DNA of 64,000 nucleotides from Xanthomonas chitinilytica (GCF_026107455.2 NZ_JAPCHY010000001.1:372001-436000); one strand, 5' to 3'; counted from the stretch's first letter, positions 29,864 to 38,158 are shown. A program made the numbers and translations. Notes: a model not told the origin generated them from the sequence alone.

Positions 29864-30214
29864 TTACGGTACCGCCGCGGTGACGACGATCTCGATCTTC
29901 CACTCCGGGTTGGCCAGCCTGGCCTCCACGGTGGCGCGCGCCGGGGTGGCGCCCTGCGGCACCCACTTGTCCCAGGCCTGGTTCATGCCGGCGAAGTCGG
30001 CCATGTCGGCCAGGAAGATCTCCGCGCGCAGGATGTTGCTCTTGTCGGTCACCGCCAGCGCGAGCAGGTCGTCGATCGCCTTGAGCACCTGCTCGGTCTG
30101 GCCGACGATGTCGGCGCCGGTGTCTTCGGGCACCTGTCCGGCCAGGTAGGCCACGCCATTGTGGACGGTAATTTCCGACATGCGCGTGCCGGTGTCGTAG
30201 CGCTGGATCAGCAT
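29864..30214 (-). CDS. ridA: RidA/YjgF family protein
   Basis: 116 residues of the RidA family, which hydrolyse reactive enamine/imine intermediates released by PLP enzymes. Family features: GVAYLAGQVPEDTGADI, QTEQVLKAIDDLLA and a C-terminal ATVEARLANPEWKIEI with the conserved RxxxExxLxxPxxxVEI arrangement that includes the substrate-binding arginine. This is the divergent 'YoaB-like' shape rather than canonical RidA. Its ATG (30214) lies inside the upstream gene end (30208), so the two are coupled. Its last ~40 codon bases are repeated four more times in the array to the left. Confidence 0.88.
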   Translation of the reverse strand: MLIQRYDTGTRMSEITVHNGVAYLAGQVPEDTGADIVGQTEQVLKAIDDLLALAVTDKSNILRAEIFLADMADFAGMNQAWDKWVPQGATPARATVEARLANPEWKIEIVVTAAVP

Positions 30215-30933
30215 GGGGCGTCTTCCTTCGGTGGGATATCCCCGACATTCTCGCGTGTTTGCGCACCGGCCGCAGCCTCCGGCGACGGTCGCCGGCGCAG
30301 CCACCAGGCGACCAGCAGCAGCCAGCACAGCACCCCGGCGATCACGACCTTCTGGCTCAACCCGCGCGGCGCCGAACGCCACAGCACGTGCAGCCACAAC
30401 AGGCCGAACACCAGCCACGCCAGCCACCAAGCCGGCGGATGCAGGCGACGCCAGTAGCCATCGCCGCGGAAGCGCCAGGACTGCAGCAGCATCGCGCTGG
30501 TGACGCACAGGAACGCCGTCTGCGCCGCCAGCGCGTGCACCAGCGGCGCCAGGAGCGGTGCGCGCGCGGGCAGGTAGCTGTCGCCGATCGCGACCCCGAG
30601 CAACCCCGCCGCCGCGGCGACGAACAGCAGCAAGGGCGCCGCGCTGCGTGCGGCGGGCGCGAAGCCGCGGTACAGCATCGTCCCCAGCAGCGCGATGGCC
30701 AGCGCCAGCGCGCAGTAGCCGGCCCGCAGCAGCAGGCCGTGCGGGCCATGCAGGTAGAGGCTGAGCGTGGCGCGTTGCCAGTCCAGGTCGGTGCGCGCCA
30801 CCTGCAGCACCGCCACCAGCGCCACGAACGCGGCGAACGTCAGCAACAGCGCCGTCGCCGCGATTGCTGAGGAACCGGCAGGCCGGCGCACGGCATCGCC
30901 ACCGGCAAGGTTTCGTCTGTCGTCCCGATTCAC
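30208..30933 (-). CDS. DUF998-like integral membrane protein
   Basis: 241 residues with about six transmembrane segments, similar in layout to DUF998 proteins. Function unknown. No ATG is available: the start is set at GTG 30933 (VNRDDRRN), preceded by GGAGGGG; a TTG at 30966 would extend it by 11 residues. Its end overlaps the start of ridA by seven bases, so the two form one transcript. The C-terminal tail (PEAAAGAQTRENVG) is soluble. Confidence 0.65.
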   Translation of the reverse strand: MNRDDRRNLAGGDAVRRPAGSSAIAATALLLTFAAFVALVAVLQVARTDLDWQRATLSLYLHGPHGLLLRAGYCALALAIALLGTMLYRGFAPAARSAAPLLLFVAAAAGLLGVAIGDSYLPARAPLLAPLVHALAAQTAFLCVTSAMLLQSWRFRGDGYWRRLHPPAWWLAWLVFGLLWLHVLWRSAPRGLSQKVVIAGVLCWLLLVAWWLRRRPSPEAAAGAQTRENVGDIPPKEDAPC

Positions 30934-31042
30934 GGCCGCTGCCTTCCCCTCCACCCGAAGCGGCAAAGCCTACGGGCCGGCAACACGGAAGAAAAGCCGG
31001 CCACGCCGGTGCAGCGGGAATGCATCGACCCCGGACGACGGC

Positions 31043-31222
31043 CTATTCGGCGCCGGGGTGGCGCAGCTTCCATTCGGCCAGCGCCTGCCGGTAGCGCTGC
31101 AGCTCCTCGGCATACAGGTCCAGCACGCACAGCGGGCAACCGCTGCCGCAGCATTCGTTGGGGCCGGGCTCTTCCGGCGGCTGTGGCCGCGGGTCGTCCT
31201 GGGCGGGGGAAGTATCGTTCAT
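31043..31222 (-). CDS. Small oxidoreductase-like cysteine protein (PF09791 type)
   Basis: 59 residues. The core NECCGSGCPLCVLDLYAEEL is the signature of the 'oxidoreductase-like' domain also found at the N-terminus of some eukaryotic mitochondrial proteins; the four cysteines may bind metal. The start at ATG 31222 (MNDTSPAQDD) is preferred over 31264. A proline-rich N-terminus precedes the motif. No neighbour suggests a specific pathway. Confidence 0.75.
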   Translation of the reverse strand: MNDTSPAQDDPRPQPPEEPGPNECCGSGCPLCVLDLYAEELQRYRQALAEWKLRHPGAE

Positions 31223-31284
31223 GGCGCTCGCAGCGGCGCACCGGCAGCGGTGCGCATTCGACATCCGCGCATTGTACCGTCGCC

Positions 31285-31884
31285 TCAGCCCGCGACCCGG
31301 CGCAGGTTGGCGCGCGCCGCCGCGTCGTAGCGCCGGTGGAAGAAATCGCTGAAGAAGATGCGCGGCTGCGCCAGCACGCCTTTGAGGAAGCGGCGCCGAT
31401 TGAGGCGGAACAGGAAGCCCGGCACCTTGCCGCGGTATTCCTCGGCGATGCCGCGGTCGTAGGCGTCGAACACCTCCGCCGGCGCGCCGAGGATGGCCAT
31501 GTCGCAGTCCAGGAACAACGCCGCCTCCGCGTCCACTTCCCCGGCCCGCAGCTGCCCGTGGCGCGCGGTCAGGCGGATCAGCTCCATCACCCTGTCGCGG
31601 TCGACACCCTGTCCCGGCAGCCAGCGCGCGATGGCCTCGCCGGCCAGCTGCGCCGAGCGTTCCTCGTTGTCCTTGCGCCCGGCCTCGTAGATCGCGTCGT
31701 GGTACAGGATCGCCAGGTACGCTTCGCGCGGCTGCCGCCAGCCGGGGCCGTCGGCGACCTCGTGGAAATGCCGCAGCAGCGCCTGCACGTGGCCGAAGTT
31801 GTGGTACGCGCGCGGCGGGGCGGCGTAGGCGGCTTCGATCTCGGCCAGCTGCGCCGCCGGCAATGCGAGGGGAGGCGTGGACAT
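31285..31884 (-). CDS. HD-superfamily metal-dependent phosphohydrolase
   Basis: 199 residues, matching the COG4339 group. Metal-binding residues are visible in order: AYHNFGHV (residues about 26-33), ILYHDAIYEAG with the HD pair near 62-63, and LDCDMAILG near 130, which supplies the last aspartate. The physiological substrate is unknown. Starts with ATG at 31884 after a GGAGG-like site. Probably co-directional with thpR just upstream on the minus strand. Confidence 0.83.
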   Translation of the reverse strand: MSTPPLALPAAQLAEIEAAYAAPPRAYHNFGHVQALLRHFHEVADGPGWRQPREAYLAILYHDAIYEAGRKDNEERSAQLAGEAIARWLPGQGVDRDRVMELIRLTARHGQLRAGEVDAEAALFLDCDMAILGAPAEVFDAYDRGIAEEYRGKVPGFLFRLNRRRFLKGVLAQPRIFFSDFFHRRYDAAARANLRRVAG

Positions 31885-31927
31885 GGCGCCATCTTTGCCA
31901 GCGCGGGCGCGCGACGCAAGCGCCGGC

Positions 31928-32515
31928 TCAGCCCAGCGGCCAGCGTCCTTCCAACTGGTAGCGCGTCTGCCCCAGGAAGCTGCGCATCAGCACGAACTCG
32001 CCCACGTGCCAGCGCAACGGCTGCACCGGCTGCAGCGGCAACCGGCGGCGGTCGTAGAGCAGGGTCACGTGCGGGGTGAACGCATGCCCGGGCTTGTTGC
32101 CGATGCCCTGCAGGCAGCGCCCCAGCTCCTGCTGCAGCGCGTGCAGGCGCTCCACCCCGGATTCGCCGCGCAGCACGAACGGATGCTGGCGGTTCCCGGC
32201 GAAGCTGCCCACCTGGTCGAAGCACACCTCGAACGCCGGCAGCCGCAGCCGCGCCGCGGCCTGCTGCGCACGTGCCAGCAGGCCCGGCGGCACCCCGGCG
32301 TAATCGCCCAGGTGATGCAGGGTGACGTGCAGGCGGTCGCGCTGCAGCAGCTTCCCAGTCAGGCCGTGCTCGTCGCACAGCGCCGTGGCCAGTTCGACGA
32401 TACGCGCGGCGGTCGATGGATCGGGCATCACCGCGAAGAACAGGCGTTCGGTCGGGATGTCGTCGCCGAATCCCAGCGACAGCTGCGCGGCGGCGGAAGG
32501 AAGTGGCTTGTTCAT
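31928..32515 (-). CDS. thpR: RNA 2',3'-cyclic phosphodiesterase
   Basis: 195 residues of the 2H phosphoesterase superfamily. The two catalytic HxTx motifs are HVTL in LHVTLHHLGDYAGVP and HVTL in FTPHVTLLYDRRR. The enzyme opens 2',3'-cyclic phosphates and was first described as a 2'-5' RNA ligase. The start at ATG 32515 (MNKPLPSAAAQ) gives the usual family length; an in-frame start at 32527 adds only four residues. Confidence 0.9.
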   Translation of the reverse strand: MNKPLPSAAAQLSLGFGDDIPTERLFFAVMPDPSTAARIVELATALCDEHGLTGKLLQRDRLHVTLHHLGDYAGVPPGLLARAQQAAARLRLPAFEVCFDQVGSFAGNRQHPFVLRGESGVERLHALQQELGRCLQGIGNKPGHAFTPHVTLLYDRRRLPLQPVQPLRWHVGEFVLMRSFLGQTRYQLEGRWPLG

Positions 32516-32642
32516 GGCGGTGCGCAAACCCGGCCGGCGGACTCGCGCGCCACCTGCCGCTCAGCAGTATCGAGGGCCGCGGATACTAGCAGACGCCGGC
32601 GCCCTCGCCGCAAGGACACGGCCATGCCTCCGGCGCGACGGC

Positions 32643-33104
32643 TCAGCCGGCCGGCGGCGGATGTTCCATGAGGCGCCGTCGCTGATGGATCACCTCGCGC
32701 GCGGCGCGCACGTCGGGCAATACCCGCAGCACCGCATCGCGCGCGGCATCCGGCGTGCGCGGATCGGCCGCCACCGCTTCGAAGGCCTGCTGCAGGTGTT
32801 CCTCCAGCGCTTCCAGTTCCACCACGTAGCGGTGGTCGCGGTCGCCCAGCGCGGCCCGCAACCGCGCATACCCCTGGCGGAGGCTTCCCGACAGCGTGCC
32901 CTGCCCTGCCGGCTCGCCACCGGCCGCATGCACCGTCTCCTCCAGCCTCGCCATCAGCGCCGACTTGGCCGCCGCGATGCGGACGAAAAGCGCGGCCAGT
33001 GCCGCGTCCTCCACCCGCCCGGCCGCATCCAGGTAGAAGCGCTCGCCATCGCGCACGATGGCCAGCAATCCCCCCAACGTGTCGACCGCATTGCGCGGGC
33101 TCAT
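32643..33104 (-). CDS. PA2169-type four-helix-bundle protein (DUF2383)
   Basis: 153 residues, almost all helical. The N-terminus NAVDTLGGLLAIVRDGERFYLDAA and the later HRYVVELEALEEHLQQAFEAVA fit the DUF2383/PA2169 family, a ferritin-like four-helix bundle of unknown function often seen in stress-related loci. No metal-ligand set could be assigned with confidence. Single gene; neighbours on both sides are unrelated. Confidence 0.75.
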   Translation of the reverse strand: MSPRNAVDTLGGLLAIVRDGERFYLDAAGRVEDAALAALFVRIAAAKSALMARLEETVHAAGGEPAGQGTLSGSLRQGYARLRAALGDRDHRYVVELEALEEHLQQAFEAVAADPRTPDAARDAVLRVLPDVRAAREVIHQRRRLMEHPPPAG

Positions 33105-33429
33105 GGCGCGCTCCTTGTCGATACCGGCCCATGCCGATCATGCCGGCCGGTTCCTGCGATGCTGCGCAGCGCCGGGTAAAACCGGCGTGAGCCGCCGCCG
33201 GCGTCAGCAATGGTCATTTTTTCGCCGCGACGCCCGGGCGCCTTGCAGGCCGGGGGCCGCCGATGGTTATCCACATGTTTGCCCGACGCTGGTCCACACC
33301 GCCTGTGGATGGAATCGCCGCCTACCGGCCGGCCATGGATGAATACGCGACTGGCACCCCAAACGACGCGGCGCGGGCATACACTGGCGGCGTCGCAGTC
33401 CGGCACTCCGCACCCGAGAGGTGACCGCC
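33105..33429. other. Intergenic region with DnaA-box-like sites (325 bp)
   Basis: No gene is supported. It is the divergent promoter region between the helix-bundle gene and the TPR gene. It contains a perfect DnaA-box 9-mer at 33267-33275 and a partial one on the other strand at 33304-33312. No clear -35/-10 pair was identified. Confidence 0.5.
33267..33275 (+). promoter_or_regulatory. DnaA-box 9-mer
   Basis: TTATCCACA is an exact match to the strong DnaA box. A second site, TGTGGATGG at 33304-33312, matches in 7 of 9 positions in reverse. Neither dnaA, dnaN nor an A/T-rich unwinding region is near, so this is not an origin; a single box may serve DnaA titration or regulation, or be chance. 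Confidence 0.4.
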
Positions 33430-34509
33430 ATGATCGGCTGGAACGCAATCGCCCTGCTCGCCGCCACCACGCTGGCCCCGGCGCCTTCGGTGCCCACGCC
33501 GGAACAGGTCATGCAGATTCCCCCGGAGCTGCGGACGATGCTGCAGGAACGGGTCATCCGCCCGGCGCATTCGCAGGAGCAACGCCTGACCCGGCTGGTG
33601 GAGATGGTGCTGCTGCCCGACGGCCTGGGCCTGCAGTACGAGACCGCCGCCACCCAGACCGTGGCCGAGACCTACGCGTCGCGTCGCGCCAACTGCCTGT
33701 CGTTCACCCTGCTGTTCGTGGCCCTGGCGCGCGAAGCCGGGCTCGACGCCCGCGTGCAGGAAGTCCGCCAGGTGGTGACCTGGTACCAGGACCAGGGCGT
33801 GATCTACAACTCCGGACACGTCAACGTCGGGTTGCGGATCGACGGCCGCGAGGGCACCGTGGACCTGGACCGGAACGTGCTCTACGACCGCCGCGGCCCG
33901 CGCGTGATCACCGACAAGCGCGCGCTGGCCCACTACTACAACAACCGCGGCGCCGAGCTGATGGCCGAAGGCGACCTGGCCGGTGCCCGCAGCCACTACG
34001 ACATGGCGCTGGAGATGTCGTCGCGCTTCGCCCCCACCTGGAACAACCTGGGCGTGCTGCACGCGCGGCTGGGCGAGCCGGCCGCCGCGATGCGCGATTA
34101 CGAGACGGCGCTGTCGATCGACCCGCGGCATGCGCCGGCGCTGTCCAACGCCACCACGCTGTACCAGCGCCTGGGCGAGACCCGGCGCGCGGCGCAGCTG
34201 GCCTCGCGGCTGGAACGGGCGCAGCGGCGCGATCCGTTCTACCAGTTCAGGCTCGGCGTGGAGGCCGAACGCCGCAGCGACTACGCCGCCGCGGTGCGCC
34301 ATTACCGGCGCGCGGTCGACCTGCACGGCAACGCCCACCAGTTCCACTTCGGGCTGGCGCGCGCCCACTTCCTCAACGGCGACAACCGCAGGGCGGAACG
34401 CGAGCTGGAATATGCCCAGCGGCTGGGCGACAACGACGAGATCCGCGCCCGCTACCAGGACAAGCTCGAGAGCCTGCGCCGCTGGAGCCGGCGCACCGCG
34501 CAGCACTGA
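33430..34509 (+). CDS. Transglutaminase-like and TPR domain protein
   Basis: 359 residues with a short hydrophobic N-terminus that may be a signal peptide. Residues about 70-150 resemble a transglutaminase-like fold (RRANCLSFTLLFVALAREAGL with the catalytic-type NC, then HVNVGL and DLDRN). Residues about 165-345 are tetratricopeptide repeats (HYYNNRGAELMAEGDL; PTWNNLGVLHARLGEPAAAM). This two-part layout is common in xanthomonads and is probably periplasmic. Start ATG 33430 follows GAGAGG; GTG 33421 is possible. Confidence 0.8.
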   Translation: MIGWNAIALLAATTLAPAPSVPTPEQVMQIPPELRTMLQERVIRPAHSQEQRLTRLVEMVLLPDGLGLQYETAATQTVAETYASRRANCLSFTLLFVALAREAGLDARVQEVRQVVTWYQDQGVIYNSGHVNVGLRIDGREGTVDLDRNVLYDRRGPRVITDKRALAHYYNNRGAELMAEGDLAGARSHYDMALEMSSRFAPTWNNLGVLHARLGEPAAAMRDYETALSIDPRHAPALSNATTLYQRLGETRRAAQLASRLERAQRRDPFYQFRLGVEAERRSDYAAAVRHYRRAVDLHGNAHQFHFGLARAHFLNGDNRRAERELEYAQRLGDNDEIRARYQDKLESLRRWSRRTAQH

Positions 34510-34537
34510 GCATGCCGCGCGCCGCGCCGGAACCGGA

Positions 34538-34876
34538 TCAGGCCTTGCGCAGGAAGCAGGTCTTCAGCACCAGGCCCTTGATCTTGTCGGAGTTGCCCTC
34601 GATGTGCTCGGCATCGTCCTCGACCAGGCGGATGTTGCGGATCACCGTGCCCTGCTTGAGCGGGATCGACGATCCCTTGACCTTCAGGTCCTTGATGACG
34701 GTGACCGTGTCGCCGGCCGCCAGCACGTTGCCGTTGCTGTCGCGCACCACCAGCGCCTCGGCGCCGTCCGCGTCGCCGGCGGCCCATTCGTAGCCGCAGT
34801 CGGCGCAGATCCACAGCGCACCGTCGACATAGGTGTTTTCCAGGGTGCACTGCGGGCAGGCGGGTGCGTTGGACAT
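34538..34876 (-). CDS. yjdM: Zinc-ribbon protein YjdM (PhnA family)
   Basis: 112 residues. An N-terminal zinc ribbon with two CxxC pairs (CPQC and CADC) is followed by the conserved VRDSNGNVLAAGDTVTVIKDLKVKG segment and a KGLVLKTCFLRKA end, all diagnostic for YjdM. It was once named phnA for alkylphosphonate uptake but the gene is not needed for C-P bond cleavage; its role is unclear. ATG at 34876. Confidence 0.93.
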   Translation of the reverse strand: MSNAPACPQCTLENTYVDGALWICADCGYEWAAGDADGAEALVVRDSNGNVLAAGDTVTVIKDLKVKGSSIPLKQGTVIRNIRLVEDDAEHIEGNSDKIKGLVLKTCFLRKA

Positions 34877-34985
34877 GCTCGTCTCCGTAAATCGCAAAGG
34901 CGATATTGTAGCCGCCCGCCGCGATCGCCCCGTCCGGCACCACCGGGATAGACTGGCCACCTCGCCCTGAAACGGAGTCCGGGAC

Positions 34986-35777
34986 ATGATCGCCCCGCTG
35001 CTGCTCGCCCTGAGCCTTGCCGCCACCGACGAACCGCGCCTGCCGCCGGCCGCGCACTGCCTGGATGCCCGCCAGGTCAGCAGCGCGTACCAGCCCGACG
35101 ACAGCACCCTGGTGGTGGCCAGCGGCGACCGGCACTACCGCCTGGCCTTGGCCGGCAGCTGCCCGGCGCTACTGGCGCAAGCCGACGCGCTGCAGCTGCG
35201 CGCGCCCGGCGGCTGGGTCTGCGGCGGCCCGCAAGAGGCCGTGGTCGGCGCCGGGGTCCGCTGCCCGGTGGCCACTGTGGAAACCATCGGCGCCCGCGAT
35301 TACGCGCTCGCGGCACGGCGTTCGGACCGCGAGGTGCGCACGATGGAAACGGTGCAGGTCACAGCCAGGGCCGGCGTCGACCGCAGCCGGCGTTTCGCCC
35401 GCGGCTTCGTCGGCACGCCGGACTACTGCATGGACCCGCGGCAGATGCGCGGCTGGACCGAGACTCCTGCCGGCCTGCAGGTGGAAGCGTCGCCACGCCG
35501 CAATGCCGGCAACCGTTTCTACGTGGTGGAAACGCTGGGCAGCTGCCCGATGCTCAGCGGCGACGCCAGGGTGGGCTTCCGCTCCGGCATGGGCCTGGGC
35601 GTGGTCTGCGGCAATGCCGGCGATGCCATCTACGCCCTTCGCGACGCCTTCGTGGCCGAAGTCCCGCACCTGGACGTGGACGGCAGCATGCTTGCCGTAC
35701 TCGCCGCCGGCGACCAGGTCGCCGAGGTCATCACCGCCCGCTGCTCGATCACCGCGGTCTATCCGGTCGTCCGCTGA
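34986..35777 (+). CDS. Uncharacterised secreted protein with internal duplication
   Basis: 263 residues with a short signal peptide (LLLALSLAATDE). Two related halves are visible: CLDARQVSSAYQPDD...YRLALAGSCPALL...GWVCGGP (about 26-80) and CMDPRQMRGWTETPA...YVVETLGSCPMLS...GVVCGNAG (about 146-215), each with three cysteines at similar spacing. This spacing resembles the DUF6491 family, but the match is by eye. The linker between the halves is arginine-rich. Function unknown. Confidence 0.7.
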   Translation: MIAPLLLALSLAATDEPRLPPAAHCLDARQVSSAYQPDDSTLVVASGDRHYRLALAGSCPALLAQADALQLRAPGGWVCGGPQEAVVGAGVRCPVATVETIGARDYALAARRSDREVRTMETVQVTARAGVDRSRRFARGFVGTPDYCMDPRQMRGWTETPAGLQVEASPRRNAGNRFYVVETLGSCPMLSGDARVGFRSGMGLGVVCGNAGDAIYALRDAFVAEVPHLDVDGSMLAVLAAGDQVAEVITARCSITAVYPVVR

Positions 35778-35870
35778 GCCGCGGGCCGGACGCCGCCACC
35801 GGCATCATCGCTTGCGATACCGCGGCGGCTGGCGCACAGTGCGCGCCCTCCCGCCTACCCCCTCTCGCCC

Positions 35871-37235
35871 ATGCGCCTTGGCATCGACTTCGGCACCAGC
35901 AACTCCGCCGCCGCGGCGGTCATCGACGGATCGGTGGTGCCTGTCCGCTTCGGCGACGCCCTGCAGTTCCGCACCACGGTGTATTTCCCCGAGGTGATGC
36001 GCGATCCCAACGACTTCGAACTGACCCCGGCGCTGGAGCACCAGGTCGCGGAACTGGTCGAATCCGGCCGGCGCGACGCCCGCGCCGCCGGCCAGGAACG
36101 CACGCCCGAGCAACTGCGCCGCGACGCCATCCGGGTCGTACGCCGGCAATGGATGGAGGAACGCATGCGCGAGCCGCGCAGTTCCACCACGCTGCTGCAG
36201 AACGCGGTGTACGGCGACGAAGCGCTGGAAGCCTATTTCGAGGAGAACGAAGGCAACCTGGTGCAGAGCCCGAAGTCGATGCTCGGCTACAACCTGCATC
36301 CGCGCGCGCGCCAGACCATCACCGGCATCGCCACCCACATCCTCGAACACATCCGCCTTACCGCCTCGCGCCAGCTGGAAACGCCGGTCCGCAGCGCCAC
36401 GCTGGGGCGGCCGGTGCAGTTCCGCAGCTCCATCGGCGAGGCCGGCAACGCGCAGGCGCTGGAGATACTGCACACCGCCGCGCTGGCGGCCGGCTTCGAC
36501 AGCATCGACTTCCTGGAGGAACCCGCCGCCGCGGCGATGCACTACCACGCCGGCAGCGGACAAGCGCACGAAGCGGTGATCGTGGACATCGGCGGCGGCA
36601 CCACCGACATCGCCCATGCCAGCGTCGGCGGCGACGGCGCGCCGCGCATCCATCGCGCCTGGGGCGTCGCCCGCGGCGGCACCGACATCGACCTGGCGCT
36701 GAGCCTGGCCGGCTACATGCCGCTGTTCGGCCGCGGCAGCACCCGCGTGCCCGCGCACCACTACGTGGAAGCGGCGATGGTGCAGGACATGACCCGCCAG
36801 CGCGATTTCCGCCAGCACCGCTACGACGACGCCCCGGCGCCGTTCGACCGCCGCCTGCGGGCGCTGCAGGACACCGGCAACACCGCGCGCCTGTACCGGG
36901 CGGTAGAGCGCTGCAAGATCGCCCTCAGCGACGACCCAGCGCATTCGAGCGCGCTGGACTTCATCGAACCCGGCCTGCGCGCGGACGTGACCGCACCGCA
37001 GCTGGCCGACGCAGCCGCCGGCTACCTGCGCGAACTGACCGGACTGCTGGCGCAGGTACGGGCCGACATCGGCCACGACCCGGCCGCGGTGTTCCTGACC
37101 GGCGGCATGTCGCGCGCCGGCTACCTGCAGGCGGCGGTGGCCTCGGCCTTTCCCGGATCGCGGCTGGTGCATGGCGATCCCTCCTTCGGCGTGGTGCAGG
37201 GCCTGGCGCTGGCCGCCGCGCAGGCGCGGGCCTGA
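35871..37235 (+). CDS. yegD: Hsp70-family chaperone-like protein (YegD type)
   Basis: 454 residues, close to the length of E. coli YegD and far shorter than DnaK. The ATPase phosphate-binding loops are present: GIDFGTSNS at the N-terminus, and VDIGGGTTDIAHAS in the middle, and TGGMSRAGYLQ near the end. The C-terminal substrate-binding domain of DnaK is missing, so it is a stand-alone actin-like ATPase domain. The client is unknown. ATG at 35871; followed by a strong hairpin. Confidence 0.88.
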   Translation: MRLGIDFGTSNSAAAAVIDGSVVPVRFGDALQFRTTVYFPEVMRDPNDFELTPALEHQVAELVESGRRDARAAGQERTPEQLRRDAIRVVRRQWMEERMREPRSSTTLLQNAVYGDEALEAYFEENEGNLVQSPKSMLGYNLHPRARQTITGIATHILEHIRLTASRQLETPVRSATLGRPVQFRSSIGEAGNAQALEILHTAALAAGFDSIDFLEEPAAAAMHYHAGSGQAHEAVIVDIGGGTTDIAHASVGGDGAPRIHRAWGVARGGTDIDLALSLAGYMPLFGRGSTRVPAHHYVEAAMVQDMTRQRDFRQHRYDDAPAPFDRRLRALQDTGNTARLYRAVERCKIALSDDPAHSSALDFIEPGLRADVTAPQLADAAAGYLRELTGLLAQVRADIGHDPAAVFLTGGMSRAGYLQAAVASAFPGSRLVHGDPSFGVVQGLALAAAQARA

Positions 37236-37551
37236 TTCCCGCCGCCGTGGCGCGGCGCCACGGAACGGTGGGTTCCGCCGGCATTGGCCGGGGATTAACG
37301 CTTGCCGACGCGAACCCGCGTAGCATGGTGCCGTTCGCCTCATGACGCACCGGCGCCCGCGCCACCCGTGCGTTCCTCCCGACAGCCCGACCCGCCGCGC
37401 CGATCCGCGCGCGTAACGGCCCCGATCCCGTCCTATCCGCCGAGGGGAACCGCATGCCCGCATGGGCGCGGCTCCTCGCCCGCCGTTCCGGCCCCGACCA
37501 CTCCCGCAGCTTCCTGCGCCGGTCGCATGCCATCAACCTGGAGGCCGACGC
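37236..37551. other. Intergenic region after yegD (316 bp)
   Basis: Apart from the hairpin at 37245-37263, no gene or clear promoter is seen. Open frames crossing it lack ribosome-binding sites and show no family resemblance. Confidence 0.5.
37245..37263 (+). terminator. Hairpin after yegD
   Basis: CCGTGGCG, loop CGG, CGCCACGG: a perfect 8-bp stem starting ten bases after the stop codon. There is no T-run. Confidence 0.5.
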
Positions 37552-37899
37552 ATGGGGATTCCCCAGGCTGCCGCTGCCGCACCCGCCGCCAAGCGCCAGC
37601 CCGCCGTCAGTTGCAGCAATTGCGATGCGGTGTGCTGCCGCCTGACGGTGCTGCTGATGCCCGAGGACCGCGTCCCCGAGCACCTGACCGAGTACACCGA
37701 CGCCGGCCTGCACGTGATGGCGCGCGACGAGGACGGCTGGTGCGTGGCCGTCGACAGCCAGCGCCTGTGCTGCTCGATCTACGAACAACGTCCCGCCATC
37801 TGCCGCCGCTTCGTCATGGGCGCCCCCTATTGCCGCGAGGTCCGCCACACCTACCAGGACCAGATGCGCCGCGGCATTCCCCTCACCCTGTACCGCTAA
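37552..37899 (+). CDS. YkgJ-family cysteine cluster protein
   Basis: 115 residues. Cysteines are arranged as in the YkgJ/CxxCxxxxC family: CSNCDAVCC near the start, CVAV, CCSIYEQRPAICRRF and a late YC; the cluster is believed to bind zinc or an iron-sulfur centre. The ATG at 37552 is preceded by GGAGG at the right distance. The 68-residue gene downstream begins nine bases after the stop, so the pair is one transcript. Confidence 0.85.
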   Translation: MGIPQAAAAAPAAKRQPAVSCSNCDAVCCRLTVLLMPEDRVPEHLTEYTDAGLHVMARDEDGWCVAVDSQRLCCSIYEQRPAICRRFVMGAPYCREVRHTYQDQMRRGIPLTLYR

Positions 37900-37908
37900 G
37901 GAGCTTTC

Positions 37909-38115
37909 ATGTCCCGTTCGCCCCTGAAGACCGCCAACCAGCCGCGCGTCAACCGTACCGACCGCAAGCAGGCCCAGTCGGCATTGAGCCACGAGCGCAT
38001 CGCCGCCGACCTGGCCGCGTTCCGCAAGGCCGGTGGCAAGATCGAGGTACTGGGCAACACCAACACCCTGAAGAAGATCGCCGAGGCCAAGGCCGCCGAC
38101 GCGGCCGCCGAGTAA
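37909..38115 (+). CDS. Small basic protein, operon with YkgJ-type gene
   Basis: 68 residues, lysine- and alanine-rich and likely helical (RKQAQSALSHERIAADLAAFRKAGGKIEVLG...). No family was recognised, although the pattern 'AFRKAGGKIEVLGNT' recurs in small proteobacterial proteins. A perfect AAGGAG lies 8 bases before the ATG, which strongly supports translation. It ends before the bidirectional hairpin at 38135-38158. Confidence 0.75.
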   Translation: MSRSPLKTANQPRVNRTDRKQAQSALSHERIAADLAAFRKAGGKIEVLGNTNTLKKIAEAKAADAAAE

Positions 38116-38134
38116 CGATCCACCGCACCGCACG

Positions 38135-38158
38135 GGCGTGCCGCCATCGCGGCACGCC
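38135..38158. terminator. Bidirectional hairpin between convergent genes
   Basis: GGCGTGCCGC, loop CATC, GCGGCACGCC: a perfect 10-bp stem with a four-base loop that fills the gap between the stop of the small basic protein (38115) and the stop of the DUF4097 gene (38159). The position fits a shared terminator. Confidence 0.65.

Larger units (their letters stand above)
28802..29910. repeat. Tandem array of five rnfB-tail / REP pair / ridA-tail units
   Basis: Five head-to-tail copies of a segment made of the last ~105 bp of rnfB, a 66-bp inverted pair of REP palindromes, about 13 bp of spacer, and the last ~40-45 bp of ridA (opposite strand). The first copy uses the real rnfB end and the last uses the real ridA end. 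Distances between successive REP pairs are 223, 221, 218 and 218 bp. The junction between ridA tail and next rnfB tail lies at the short shared stretch 'gcgg'. Internal copies have diverged; the last two internal copies share a 3-bp loss (CTGTGCACCGGC to CTGACCGGC) and other changes, so they likely arose from one another. The copies are gene fragments, not genes. Confidence 0.92.

Noticed and set aside
33105..33429. Replication origin because of DnaA-box-like sites
   Set aside because: Only one perfect box, no A/T-rich unwinding element and no dnaA/dnaN/gyrB nearby.
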